A stretch of 64,000 nt of DNA from Flavobacterium xueshanense (lineage in GTDB: Bacteria; Bacteroidota; Bacteroidia; Flavobacteriales; Flavobacteriaceae): assembly GCF_900112975.1 (NCBI RefSeq), contig NZ_FONQ01000015.1, positions 1 through 64,000 on the forward strand. Direction: 5' to 3'. A program made the translations under genes and the position numbers. This document shows, piece by piece, positions 8,825-16,888 of the stretch; the stretch's first letter is position 1, and each line of letters starts with the position of its first letter. Below the pieces are notes generated by a model that was not told where the DNA came from, did not search any database, and worked only from the letters and a program-made list of their open reading frames with translations.

Positions 8825-9727
8825 ATGAAAAATTATTCAAATATTGCAATTGTAGCCAGTTTTTTTGGGTTGTGGATGGACTCTTTTTTTACAGATAAGC
8901 TTCAGATTATATTGGGTTTCCTCCTAATTTTTACTTTTGGTATTTTGCATGGTGCAAATGATTTACTTTTGATTGAAAATATCGATACCACAAAACAATC
9001 CAATGGAAGACTAAAAACATTAGGGTATTATATTGCTGTGGTTTTAACAGGTATACTCTTGTTTTATACAATACCTCATGTGGCCCTTCTATTATTTGTT
9101 ATTGTGAGTGCGTACCATTTTGGAGAACAGCAATGGCAGACTATTACTCAGCATGAATTTCCAAAATGGCTCGTAATACTGTTCCAATTTTTATACGGAT
9201 TCGTAATTCTATTGTTATTGTTTAATTTCCACTCCGGTGAAGTGGAAAACATCATCTTGAACATCGCAAATATTAGTATTTCAAGCCAGTCTTTATTTTT
9301 ACTCTTGCAAATTTCAGGCATCGTTTTTATTGGCTTAAGCGCTTATTTGTTTTGGAAAAGAGAAAAAATCAGAAGTAAACTGCTTTTGGAATTCTTTTAT
9401 TTGGTTCTCTTTGCAATCCTTTTTAAATCTTCCAGTCTGATATGGGGATTCGCTATTTATTTTGTCTTGTGGCACAGTATTCCTTCTATAATTGACCAAA
9501 TTAAATTTTTGAATGGCTCCTTTTCTATGAAATATTTTGTTGACTATTGTAGAGCAGCAGGAATTTATTGGTTCATTTCAATACTAGGAATCACATTAAT
9601 CTACTATGTGTGCAAAGGAGACCAGCTTTTTAATGCTTTATTTTTCTCTTTTTTAGCTGCTATAACATTTCCCCATGCAGCAGTAATAACAGAAATGTTT
9701 CGTGGTAAAAAACAAACTAAAAAATAA
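8825..9727 (+). CDS. blh: Brp/Blh family beta-carotene 15,15'-dioxygenase
   Basis: Membrane enzyme that cleaves beta-carotene into two retinal molecules, supplying the chromophore of the adjacent rhodopsin. The 300-aa protein is mostly hydrophobic, with seven to eight membrane segments. It carries the family's conserved histidine motifs: HGANDLLLIE (about residues 40-49), YHFGEQQW (about 97-104), LWHSIPSI (about 218-225) and FPHAAVITEMF (about 280-290), which bind the catalytic iron. Transcribed divergently from the rhodopsin gene across 111 bases, the usual flavobacterial pairing. No carotenoid genes (crtE, B, I, Y) are in the window, so beta-carotene must be made by genes elsewhere. Confidence 0.93.
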   Translation: MKNYSNIAIVASFFGLWMDSFFTDKLQIILGFLLIFTFGILHGANDLLLIENIDTTKQSNGRLKTLGYYIAVVLTGILLFYTIPHVALLLFVIVSAYHFGEQQWQTITQHEFPKWLVILFQFLYGFVILLLLFNFHSGEVENIILNIANISISSQSLFLLLQISGIVFIGLSAYLFWKREKIRSKLLLEFFYLVLFAILFKSSSLIWGFAIYFVLWHSIPSIIDQIKFLNGSFSMKYFVDYCRAAGIYWFISILGITLIYYVCKGDQLFNALFFSFLAAITFPHAAVITEMFRGKKQTKK

Positions 9728-9737
9728 AACGCATAAA

Positions 9738-9767
9738 AAAAACCGTTCACCAAAGGCGAACGGTTTT
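9738..9767. terminator. Bidirectional terminator between blh and dnaK
   Basis: ACCGTTCACC / GGCGAACGGT around an AAA loop (one mismatch), flanked by an A run on the left and TTTT on the right. It can serve both converging genes. Confidence 0.8.
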
Positions 9768-9782
9768 CTAAATCAACATTAA

Positions 9783-9808
9783 AGATGCACCGCAGTGCAT
9801 CTCTACGG
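9783..9808. repeat. Second copy of palindromic intergenic repeat
   Basis: AGATGCAC-CGCA-GTGCATCT followed by CTACG: an 8-base inverted repeat sharing the GCAGTGC core and CTCTACG edge with the copy at 7811-7844. It ends 8 bases before the dnaK stop codon. Confidence 0.5.
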
Positions 9809-9815
9809 GAAATTA

Positions 9816-11702
9816 TTATTTTACTTCTTCAAATTCAACGTCTTCAACATTGTCTCCTTGAGCAGCATCCCCTTGTGGTTGTGCTTCTCCTTGACCTTGT
9901 TCTCCTTGAGCATACATCGCCTCAGTTGCTTTTTTCCATGCAGCGTTGATATTGTCAAGAGCTGTTTGAATTGCAGGAATGTCTTGAGATTGGTGTGCCA
10001 TTCTCAATTCAGTTAATGCATATTCTACAGCAACTTTGTTTTCATCAGATAATTTAGAACCTAATTCTTTCAATTGAGTTTCAGTTTGGAAGATCATTCC
10101 GTCTGCTTCGTTCAATTTTTCAGCTCTTTCTCTTAAAAGTTTGTCAGAATCAGCATTAGCTTCTGCATCTTTTTTCATTCTTTCGATTTCTTCAGAAGTC
10201 AATCCAGAAGAAGCTTCGATACGAATATCGTGAGATTTTCCAGTTCCTTTGTCAGTTGCAGAAACTTTGATGATACCATTAGCATCAATATCAAAAGTTA
10301 CTTCAATTTGTGGAACACCTCTTGGAGCTGGTGGAATACCATCTAAATGGAAACGACCAATAGTTTTGTTGTCAACTGCCATAGCTCTGTCTCCTTGTAA
10401 AACGTGGATTTCAACTGTTGGTTGAGAATCTGCAGCTGTAGAGAAAACTTGAGATTTTTTAGTTGGAATTGTTGTGTTAGACTCGATTAATTTAGTCAAA
10501 ACACCACCCATAGTTTCGATACCTAAAGATAAAGGTGTAACGTCAAGTAACAATACATCTTTTACATCTCCAGAAAGAACTCCACCTTGAATAGCTGCTC
10601 CAATCGCAACAACCTCATCAGGGTTAACTCCTTTTGACGCTTTTTTACCAAAGAATTTTTCAACCTCTTCAGCAATTCTTGGCATACGAGTAGAACCTCC
10701 AACCAAAATAACTTCGTCAATATCAGAAACAGTTAAACCTGCATCTTTTAACGCTTTAGCAACTGGTGCCATAGAACGTTTCACTAATGAATCAGTTAAT
10801 TTTTCAAATTGAGCTCTAGTTAATTTTTTAACTAAGTGTTTTGGTCCTGAAGCCGTAGCTGTTACGTATGGCAAATTGATTTCAGTTTCAGCAGAAGAAG
10901 ACAATTCAATTTTTGCTTTCTCAGCAGCTTCTTTCAAACGTTGCAATGACATTGGATCAAGACGTAAGTCAATACCTTCTTCAGCTTTAAATTCGTCAGC
11001 TAACCAGTCAATAATTTCGTGGTCAAAATCATCTCCACCTAAGTGAGTATCACCATTTGTAGACAATACTTCGAAAACTCCGTCTCCTAATTCAAGAACA
11101 GAAATATCAAATGTACCTCCACCTAAATCGTAAACAGCAATTTTTTGATCTTTACCTTTTTTATCTAAACCGTACGCAAGTGCAGCAGCTGTAGGTTCGT
11201 TGATAATACGCATTACTTTAAGACCTGCAATTTCACCCGCTTCTTTTGTAGCTTGACGTTGTGCATCATTAAAGTATGCTGGAACAGTAATAACTGCTTC
11301 AGTTACAGTTTGACCTAAATAGTCTTCAGCTGTTTTTTTCATTTTTTGAAGTGTCATCGCTGACAATTCCTGAGCAGTATATAAACGACCATCAATATCC
11401 ACACGTGGTGTATTGTTGTCCCCTTTTACTACTGAATAAGAAACTCTTTTTGCTTCAGCTGTAACTTCTGAAAAAGAATGACCCATAAAACGTTTGATAG
11501 AAGCAATAGTCTTAGTTGGATTAGTTACCGCTTGTCTTTTAGCAGGATCTCCTACTTTAATTTCTCCACCTTCAACAAAAGCGATGATAGATGGTGTTGT
11601 TCTTTTTCCTTCTGCATTAGGAATAACAACTGCTTCATTACCTTCCATTACAGAAACACAAGAGTTGGTCGTACCTAAATCAATTCCGATTATTTTACCC
11701 AT
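9816..11702 (-). CDS. dnaK: Chaperone protein DnaK (Hsp70)
   Basis: ATP-dependent cytosolic chaperone, 628 aa, full length. The N-terminal nucleotide-binding domain has [13 protein letters not shown] (phosphate 1, residues 5-17), [14 protein letters not shown] and [13 protein letters not shown] (phosphate 2, near 190-205), and [10 protein letters not shown] (adenosine binding, near 335). The substrate-binding domain begins after [14 protein letters not shown], and a helical lid follows with a Gln/Gly-rich tail ending EDVEFEEVK, the acidic EEVD-like end typical of DnaK. dnaJ and grpE are not adjacent. The upstream region shows no CIRCE inverted repeat; instead a sigma-54-like site is present at 11755-11773. 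The gene converges with blh across a shared terminator. Confidence 0.98.
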   Translation of the reverse strand: MGKIIGIDLGTTNSCVSVMEGNEAVVIPNAEGKRTTPSIIAFVEGGEIKVGDPAKRQAVTNPTKTIASIKRFMGHSFSEVTAEAKRVSYSVVKGDNNTPRVDIDGRLYTAQELSAMTLQKMKKTAEDYLGQTVTEAVITVPAYFNDAQRQATKEAGEIAGLKVMRIINEPTAAALAYGLDKKGKDQKIAVYDLGGGTFDISVLELGDGVFEVLSTNGDTHLGGDDFDHEIIDWLADEFKAEEGIDLRLDPMSLQRLKEAAEKAKIELSSSAETEINLPYVTATASGPKHLVKKLTRAQFEKLTDSLVKRSMAPVAKALKDAGLTVSDIDEVILVGGSTRMPRIAEEVEKFFGKKASKGVNPDEVVAIGAAIQGGVLSGDVKDVLLLDVTPLSLGIETMGGVLTKLIESNTTIPTKKSQVFSTAADSQPTVEIHVLQGDRAMAVDNKTIGRFHLDGIPPAPRGVPQIEVTFDIDANGIIKVSATDKGTGKSHDIRIEASSGLTSEEIERMKKDAEANADSDKLLRERAEKLNEADGMIFQTETQLKELGSKLSDENKVAVEYALTELRMAHQSQDIPAIQTALDNINAAWKKATEAMYAQGEQGQGEAQPQGDAAQGDNVEDVEFEEVK

Positions 11703-11754
11703 TTTTAATATATTTAATTTTATTGTATACTTGTTTTAATGACTCGAAGTCGAT

Positions 11755-11773
11755 AAGTCAATCTTTGTGCCAA
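11755..11773 (-). promoter_or_regulatory. Sigma-54-like promoter upstream of dnaK
   Basis: Read on the minus strand this is TTGGCACAAAGATTGACTT. TGGCAC and TTG have the -24/-12 spacing of RpoN promoters (TGGCAC-N5-TTGC), with A instead of C at the last -12 position. Transcription would start near 11747, giving a leader of about 45 bases. Copies of TGACA/TGTCA lie further upstream at 11794-11798, 11828-11832, 11836-11840 and 11853-11857, positions suitable for an activator. No classical TAnnTTTG element is seen before dnaK. Confidence 0.45.
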
Positions 11774-11877
11774 TACAAAACGTCCTATTAAATTGTCAGT
11801 TTATGTTAAAATTGGCGTGAAAAAATCTGACAAGTTGACATTTCAGAGGGTTTGTCATTCTGGCGGAAGGGAGATTT

Positions 11878-11956
11878 AGGAGCTTATTCCCGCTCTCCGC
11901 TGTATCTTTTCTTTTTTAAAGAAAAAAAGAAAAGGATGCCGCTGCTATCGGGGCTA
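11878..11956. repeat. Dispersed structured repeat, copy 1
   Basis: Begins AGGAGCTTATTCCCGCT and ends GCTGCTATCGGGGCTA. The centre is a hairpin, CTTTTCTTTTTT / AAAAAAAGAAAAG around a short AAAG-type loop. Homologous copies are at 18646-18725 and 57715-57823. The terminal blocks are conserved while the central hairpin differs between copies. It fills most of the otherwise empty 432-base gap between dnaK and the WG-repeat gene; the remainder, 11957-12134, contains nothing I can identify. Confidence 0.75.
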
Positions 11957-12134
11957 GGAAATCTGATTCCTAACTTCATTTATTTTTTTTCGATTACTTT
12001 AAAATTTCAATATCAATAATTCGTAATAAATGAACTACATTAGCAGAACGATAAAATGCTATTTGTAGCGCAAAGCAACCTGATTTTTGGTGGAGTTGCG
12101 GAAGTCTGTAGCGGGTTTATAAAAGTTATTAACA

Positions 12135-13007
12135 ATGTTAAAAATGAAAACAAAATCAATTTTTTTGATAGCCTTGACATTAATATTTTGTCAAAACTAT
12201 TTGTTTTCTCAAGATTTGAAACCATTTAAAACGGATTCTATTTGGGGCTACAAAAATTCAAAAGGAATAATTACGATTATTCCTCAATTTCAGTACGCTA
12301 GTAAATTTTCAGAAAAGTTTGCGGTAGTAGCACAAAATAATCTTCTCGGAGCTATTGATTCAATAAGTGAAACAGTTATACCTTTCAAATATGAGTATTT
12401 AAAGTATTTAAAAGACAATAAATTCATATTTGGTTACAGAACCAAATATTTTGGAGAATATAAATTAGGTTTAATTAATTCAAAAAATGAAATTTTGATT
12501 GAACCAGTTTACCGAATGATTAATTTGCGAAATAATATTTTAGAAACTATAAAACAAATAGATAGTGTCACTGGAACAACTTTTGCCGGTGACATTCGTT
12601 CAGTAAAATGGAAATATGGTCTTCATAGTTTGTCAGGAAAAGAAATTATACCAGATGAATTTGATTATATAAATTGGCTCGAAGAAAGCTTAATAGCATT
12701 AAGTAAAGGGGACTTTCAAGCTTTATTTCAAAGTAATGGAACTAAGCTTACAGATTTTGAATTCGTTGTTATTGATGAATTTAAAGACAATCTATCAAAA
12801 GTTAGAAAGGGAGACAAATATGGATTCATTAACAAGCAAGGAGTATTAGTAATTCCAATCATATTTGATCTGGCTGATCCATTTGAAATAGGATATTCAA
12901 AAATCCGAATAAATAAAAAATGGGGAATAATAAATACGAAAGGAGAATTCATTTATCAACCAAAATTTAGTTTTAAAAAAATGAAAGGCAAGATAAAAAC
13001 ACTTTAG
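12135..13007 (+). CDS. Exported WG-repeat protein
   Basis: Protein of 290 aa with a signal peptide (IFLIALTLIFCQNYLFSQ) and repeated WG (beta) motifs. WGYKNSKGIITIIPQFQYASKF at the start, then KYGFINKQGVLVIPIIFDLADPF and KWGIINTKGEFIYQPKF near the end, show the alternating W/YG-x-I-D/N-x-x-G-x-hydrophobic-P pattern of this repeat. WG-repeat proteins are common in Bacteroidota; the fold is thought to be a beta structure, and their role is mostly unknown. Translation may start at the second methionine (12144), which gives a more typical signal peptide. No operon partner is evident. Confidence 0.8.
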   Translation: MLKMKTKSIFLIALTLIFCQNYLFSQDLKPFKTDSIWGYKNSKGIITIIPQFQYASKFSEKFAVVAQNNLLGAIDSISETVIPFKYEYLKYLKDNKFIFGYRTKYFGEYKLGLINSKNEILIEPVYRMINLRNNILETIKQIDSVTGTTFAGDIRSVKWKYGLHSLSGKEIIPDEFDYINWLEESLIALSKGDFQALFQSNGTKLTDFEFVVIDEFKDNLSKVRKGDKYGFINKQGVLVIPIIFDLADPFEIGYSKIRINKKWGIINTKGEFIYQPKFSFKKMKGKIKTL

Positions 13008-13062
13008 CTACAAGCTAGAATTTCGTTGCGTGCGTAGCACGAGCAATGTAAGCCGATAACGT

Positions 13063-13075
13063 GGATTTGCAATCC
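13063..13075. repeat. Palindrome GGATTTGCAATCC, REP-like
   Basis: GGATT-TGC-AATCC lies at the left edge of the duplicated segment. Related TTTGCAA-centred palindromes occur at 13286-13300 and, degraded, around 14029-14043, each followed by TCC or CCC. This looks like a small REP-type family in this patch. Confidence 0.45.
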
Positions 13076-13076
13076 G

Positions 13077-13253
13077 TGTCCATAACAATAAGACACAAAG
13101 AACAAAAACTATTATTTAATTCGCTCAAAAAAACATCAATCACTAAAACCAACAATCATCATGAAACAATGTTCCAAACATTTTACAGTAAAAACAATCC
13201 TAATTGGTCTATTCATACAGCTAATTACAATAACGGCTTCTTTTGGACAAACC
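13077..13253 (+). repeat. Partial duplication of the 5' end of the beta-lactamase-like gene
   Basis: This 177-base segment matches 14044-14217 closely, covering about 110 bases of upstream DNA plus the first 31 codons of the gene at 14125. Differences are scattered substitutions and a few short indels, so the copy is not recent. It ends exactly where the flanking repeat at 13254 begins. Confidence 0.85.
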
Positions 13254-13283
13254 CCGAACGCGCTGATATGCCACAATCGTTAG
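13161..13283 (+). pseudogene. Truncated copy of the beta-lactamase-like gene start (signal peptide only)
   Basis: ATG 13161 opens a 40-codon frame whose first 31 residues (beginning MKQCSKHFTVKTILIG) match the signal peptide of the serine hydrolase at 14125, ending SFGQT. The frame then enters unrelated repeat sequence (PNALICHNR) and stops at 13281-13283. It would encode an exported stub of about ten residues at most, so it is best regarded as a gene fragment left by duplication or by insertion of the repeat. Confidence 0.75.
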
Positions 13284-13305
13284 CGCAGTTTTGCAAACTG
13301 TTCCC
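13254..13305 (+). repeat. Direct repeat X1 flanking the beta-barrel gene
   Basis: Begins CCGAACGCGCTGATATGCC and contains ACAATCGTTAGCGCA and a CAGTTTTGCAAACTG palindrome. A close copy in the same orientation, X2, is at 13997-14048. A degraded relative begins GACCGCACAGATAGACCGC near 27229. Confidence 0.75.
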
Positions 13306-13406
13306 AGAATAGTATGCAAATAATATAAATATCACCAAAGATTATTATCACTTAATACGCCACATCGCCAAGTGAACAAACGTTGCAATCAAATAAAAAA
13401 AGAACT

Positions 13407-13988
13407 ATGAAACAAAAATTACTATTAGCATTACTATTGATCTTATCAATCAAATCATTTTCACAAGATTCAAAATTTAGCATTGAAGCTAGTTACCCAA
13501 TTCCAATTGGAGATAATTTTATCGCAGAAAACTATAACGGAATTTTTGACATTGGAGCAAAATATAGATTTTCGAAAATAAAAAATATCAATATTGGAAC
13601 ATCTATCAATGGTGGAATTTTAGTAAACAACACTAATGACAATAATGGGAATCAAGACTTTAAAGTTAAATCATATCTTATTCAACCAAAACTTTTTGCT
13701 GAACTTACAATAGAATCAATTTCTAAATTACACCCATTTATAGGATTTGGATATACTTTTATGGTTTTCGATGCTTCAGGAACAAATAACGGATTTGATG
13801 TTTCAGGTTCAAGTAAAACAGACAGTGGAATAAATGCTAATTTTGGAGTTGCTTATGATATAACTACTAAAATATTCATAGGGATTCAATATGATTATGT
13901 GAAGTTAAAAGTTGATGAAGAAACCCCAAATACAACATTTAATACAAACGTAAATCTATTAAAAGTTGGATTAGGTTTTCGAATATAA
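13407..13988 (+). CDS. Small outer-membrane beta-barrel protein
   Basis: Predicted 193-aa exported protein. The start is taken at ATG 13407, preceded by AAAAAAAGAACT, because it leaves a clean signal peptide (KQKLLLALLLILSIKSFSQ); an in-frame TTG at 13383 would only add a charged extension. The mature part has alternating hydrophobic strands with aromatic ends (FSIEASYPIPI, GIFDIGAKYRF, HPFIGFGYTFMVF, ANFGVAYDI, FIGIQYDYVKL) and ends LLKVGLGFRI, a typical C-terminal barrel strand. This fits the OmpX/OmpA-like eight-stranded barrel superfamily; no specific function can be given. The gene is bounded on both sides by direct repeats X1 and X2, as if carried as a cassette. Confidence 0.75.
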   Translation: MKQKLLLALLLILSIKSFSQDSKFSIEASYPIPIGDNFIAENYNGIFDIGAKYRFSKIKNINIGTSINGGILVNNTNDNNGNQDFKVKSYLIQPKLFAELTIESISKLHPFIGFGYTFMVFDASGTNNGFDVSGSSKTDSGINANFGVAYDITTKIFIGIQYDYVKLKVDEETPNTTFNTNVNLLKVGLGFRI

Positions 13989-13996
13989 TAAAATAT

Positions 13997-14048
13997 CCGA
14001 CCGCACTGATATCCCACAATCGTTAGCGCATTTTTGCAAACTATGTCC
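13997..14048 (+). repeat. Direct repeat X2 flanking the beta-barrel gene
   Basis: Begins CCGACCGCACTGATATCCC and contains ACAATCGTTAGCGCA followed by TTTTTGCAAACT. It is the same orientation as X1 at 13254-13305 and runs directly into the upstream region of the beta-lactamase-like gene. Confidence 0.75.
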
Positions 14049-14124
14049 ATAACAATAAGACACAAAAAACAAAAGCTATTAATTAATTCAAAAAAAACAT
14101 CAATCACTTAAACCAACAACCATC

Positions 14125-15597
14125 ATGAAACGACGTTCCAAACATTTTGCCGTAAAGACAATCCTAATTGGTCTATTCATCCAGCTAATTACAATAACGG
14201 CTTCCTTTGGGCAAACCAAAGCAGAACAAATCGATAAGTTGATGAATCTATATTCAGAATACGGGCAATTTAACGGCTCCATTCTTGTCGCTGACGCAGG
14301 TAAAGTCATTTATAAAAAGGGATTCGGAATGGCAAACATGGAATGGAATATTCCGAACCAACCGGATACCAAACACAGATTGGGTTCTGTTACCAAACAG
14401 TTTACCGCTATGCTAATACTTCAATTAGTTGAGCAGGGAAAATTAAAGTTGGATGTTCCTATTACAACCTATCTTCCTGATTATCCTAAAACATTGGGCG
14501 AAAAAATCACTATTCATCATTTACTGACGCACACCTCCGGAATTCCTAATTATACTTCGTTTCCTAATTTCGTGAAAGATTTAAGTATCAATCCGTACAG
14601 CCCGGAGGCATTTGTAAAAAAATTCGCTAACTTGCCGCTGGAATTTACGCCGGGAGAAAAATTTGCATACAGCAATTCCGGTTATTTTTTATTGGGTCAT
14701 ATTATAGAGAAAGCTTCCGGTAAAACCTATGAGCAGTTTTTACAAGACAATATTCTTACACCACTCAAAATGAACAATACAGGATTCGATCACCATGAAA
14801 CGATTCTGAAAAACAGAGCTTCCGGTTATGAGAAAAACGGCAAAAACTACAGCAATGCCAGTTATCTTGATTTGTCTATCCCCTACGCTGCCGGTTCTTT
14901 ATATGCTACCGTAGATGATTTGTATTTATGGGATCAAGCACTTTACACCGAACAGTTACTTTCGACAAAAAATAAAGAGCTGTTATTTAATTCCTATATT
15001 CCTGCAGGACCGGGACAATATGGTTACGGATGGTTTATCAATAAGGCTTTCAATGGAGAAAAAAATGAGAGTATCCTGGTTACTGAGCATGGCGGTGGAA
15101 TAAATGGATTTAACACCTTGCTTTCCCGTATTCCTTCTGACAAAAATCTAGTAGTATTGTTAAATAATACGGGTGGTACTAACTTAAACGAGATGAGTAA
15201 AGCTATTAGAAATATTCTGTACAATAAACCATATAGTTTACCTAAAAAATCATTGGCTGTTGCTTTCGTAGACGTTATTCTGGAAAAAGGAATTGCATCC
15301 GGATTAAATTATTTTAATGAAAATAAAAATTCAAATACCTATGCTGTCAACGAAAACGAAATGAACAGTGCAGGATATCAATTATTACAAACCGGAAAAG
15401 TAAAAGAAGCAATAGAAGTTTTTAAACTAAATGTAGAAGCGTTTCCAAAATCAGGAAATGCCTACGATAGTTTGGGAGAAGCCTATTTGAAAAACGGAGA
15501 TAAAAAGCTGGCGATTATCAACTATAAAAAATCAGTGGAGCTAGATCCAAATAATGAAAACGGGAAAAAAGTATTGGAAGAAATTTCAAAGTCCTAA
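14125..15597 (+). CDS. Serine hydrolase of the beta-lactamase / PBP class C fold, with C-terminal TPR
   Basis: Exported 490-aa protein: signal peptide ending near TASFGQ (residue 30), then a PF00144-type domain (about 35-350). Its catalytic motifs are visible: SVTK (S-x-x-K nucleophile, in RLGSVTKQFTAML, near residue 89), YSN (YxN, near 185) and HGGG (the H/KxG site, near 322). A tetratricopeptide region follows, with one clear repeat (NAYDSLGEAYLKNGDKKLAI) near 450. Members include class C beta-lactamases, DD-peptidases and esterases; the sequence cannot decide which, and resistance should not be assumed. A partial copy of its 5' end lies at 13077-13253. A strong terminator follows. Confidence 0.87.
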   Translation: MKRRSKHFAVKTILIGLFIQLITITASFGQTKAEQIDKLMNLYSEYGQFNGSILVADAGKVIYKKGFGMANMEWNIPNQPDTKHRLGSVTKQFTAMLILQLVEQGKLKLDVPITTYLPDYPKTLGEKITIHHLLTHTSGIPNYTSFPNFVKDLSINPYSPEAFVKKFANLPLEFTPGEKFAYSNSGYFLLGHIIEKASGKTYEQFLQDNILTPLKMNNTGFDHHETILKNRASGYEKNGKNYSNASYLDLSIPYAAGSLYATVDDLYLWDQALYTEQLLSTKNKELLFNSYIPAGPGQYGYGWFINKAFNGEKNESILVTEHGGGINGFNTLLSRIPSDKNLVVLLNNTGGTNLNEMSKAIRNILYNKPYSLPKKSLAVAFVDVILEKGIASGLNYFNENKNSNTYAVNENEMNSAGYQLLQTGKVKEAIEVFKLNVEAFPKSGNAYDSLGEAYLKNGDKKLAIINYKKSVELDPNNENGKKVLEEISKS

Positions 15598-15621
15598 ATT
15601 AGTAAACCTGTTTAAAAAAAA

Positions 15622-15663
15622 CCGCACGGATCATGTTTGATTTTAAAAACACGATCCGTGCGG
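15622..15663 (+). terminator. Terminator after the serine hydrolase gene
   Basis: CCGCACGGATC and GATCCGTGCGG form an 11-bp perfect stem, with a loop of about 20 bases. It starts 25 bases after the stop codon. The T tract is weak, so termination may rely on the stem's GC content. Confidence 0.75.
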
Positions 15664-15696
15664 ATAATAATAAAATCACGCTTTTTAATTCACTTT

Positions 15697-15826
15697 TTAT
15701 TTCACTGCCTTAGTTGACTTCCCAACCGTCAAATAAACATGTGTATTGGGATATAGAAATTCAATTTTTGAATTTTGCTGGTTTAATCTCATCGCTGCTT
15801 GTCCATTGACAGCAACAGTATAATTA
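15697..15826 (-). pseudogene. C-terminal fragment of a small secreted protein gene (paralogue of 27282-27668)
   Basis: Read on the minus strand, about 43 codons ending at TAA 15699-15697 encode a segment with IEFLYPNTHVYLTVGKSTKA. This matches the C-terminus of the intact 128-aa protein at 27282-27668 (IEFMYPNTHIYLTVGKSTKA). Similarity begins around NYTV at 15826 and nothing upstream continues the gene, because the sequence changes to transposase remnant. The signal peptide and N-terminal two thirds are missing, so this is a truncated gene, probably cut by the adjacent transposon. Confidence 0.8.
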
Positions 15827-15834
15827 TTTTTTTA

Positions 15835-16733
15835 GGGGTTTTGATAATTACTGATCAATTGACATTTATTCAAAGTATCGAAAAATTTACAAGAGAAAGT
15901 ATTTTAGAATTCAACGATGAGTTCATTACGGATTTAGATTGCTTAGAATATTTAGCAAAAATAAAGTGGAAAGCAGATTTCAAATGTGTAATGTAATAAC
16001 ACAAAATTTACGATTCGTAAAACGAATTTTGCGCGGGATTGTAACGTTTGCCATCATATTAAAAGCCCAATTGTTGATACTATTTTTCACAAAGTTCGAT
16101 TTGATTTGCGAAAAGCATTTACAATTGTTTTTGAGATTAGTGCAATCACAAAAAGCTTCTCTACAAAACGAACAGCAAAACAATTAAAAATTAGCACAAA
16201 TATGGCAACTGATTTCATTAAAAAAGTTAGAATTAATATGGCAAATAGTGCCTCACAGCAAATGATTGTTGATATTTTTGTCGATGAATTTATTTTTGGT
16301 GGCAAAGAAAATCTTAAACAAGAAGGGAGCAATATTCCAAAAAATAAAGTTGATAATCGCCGTTGAAACCAATAACACTACCGGAATTTAAAGAGTGTAG
16401 TTTGACCAGTTTGAAGATTATTTGTGCAAATAAATACGCAAAATATTTGAGAAACATATTTCTAAATCTCCGACAATAAAAACTGAAAAATAGAATGGAT
16501 GTAATTGGTTAAAAAAAAATTGATTTTAAACAGATTAAGAGTGACAAAGGAAAATCATCGAAAAAATTACACACTGTAATTCATTATGTAAAATCTTCTT
16601 TGAAAAGTTCTTTTTCTTTGGTTCACAAAGAGCATGTTCAGAAGTATTTAGACGAGTTTAGTTACAGAATTAATACGTTAGTTTACGAGGAAAAAATATT
16701 TGAGATGATAATAAACAGAATGATGAATACTTA
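15835..16733 (+). pseudogene. Degenerate IS1595-family (ISXO2-like) transposase
   Basis: The conserved parts are spread over different reading frames. Residues around FIQSIEKF...CLEYLAKIKW lie at 15860-15985. From about 15995 a second frame has CNVCHH, IFHKVRFDLRKAF and STKRTAKQLKIS, then VDEFIFGGKENLKQ near 16280-16320. A +1 shift continues as IIAVETNN, and after further stops HTVIHYVKSSLKSS and VQKYLDEFSYRIN appear at 16565-16680. The order (zinc ribbon, GTIFHKT-like segment, VDE-x-x-x-GGKE catalytic block, C-terminal HxxV...YLDEFxxR block) is that of ISXO2-type transposases. At least three frame disruptions make it inactive. No terminal inverted repeats were identified. Confidence 0.75.
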
Positions 16734-16888
16734 AAAATTTTTATATCAAGGCATTACAAAAATTAAATAATTGCACACCTCAAAAAATATTAAAGGAATG
16801 AGCCCAATACAGTATCGAGCTCATTATTATTAAAATCCAATATAAATTTATCTAAAATTTTGTGTTTAGTGATTAAGGCTTTCCTATT

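Noticed and set aside
11703..12134. CIRCE operator for dnaK
   Set aside because: No TTAGCACTC-N9-GAGTGCTAA or close variant was found in the upstream region.
13061..13312. 83-codon frame across the duplicated segment
   Set aside because: It is out of frame with the homologous signal peptide at 14125. The matching frame is the 40-codon one at 13161, so this frame is a by-product.
13254..14048. Integron cassette with attC sites around the beta-barrel gene
   Set aside because: Repeats X1 and X2 lack the RYYYAAC / GTTRRRY core sites in proper arrangement, and no integrase gene is present.
14125..15597. Calling the serine hydrolase an antibiotic-resistance beta-lactamase
   Set aside because: The S-x-x-K, YxN and HxG motifs are shared with peptidases and esterases, and the C-terminal TPR is unlike clinical enzymes. 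Activity cannot be inferred.
16797..16825. Hairpin AATGAGC / GCTCATT as terminator of rluD
   Set aside because: The stem is short, the loop is long and no T tract follows on the minus strand, so support is too weak.
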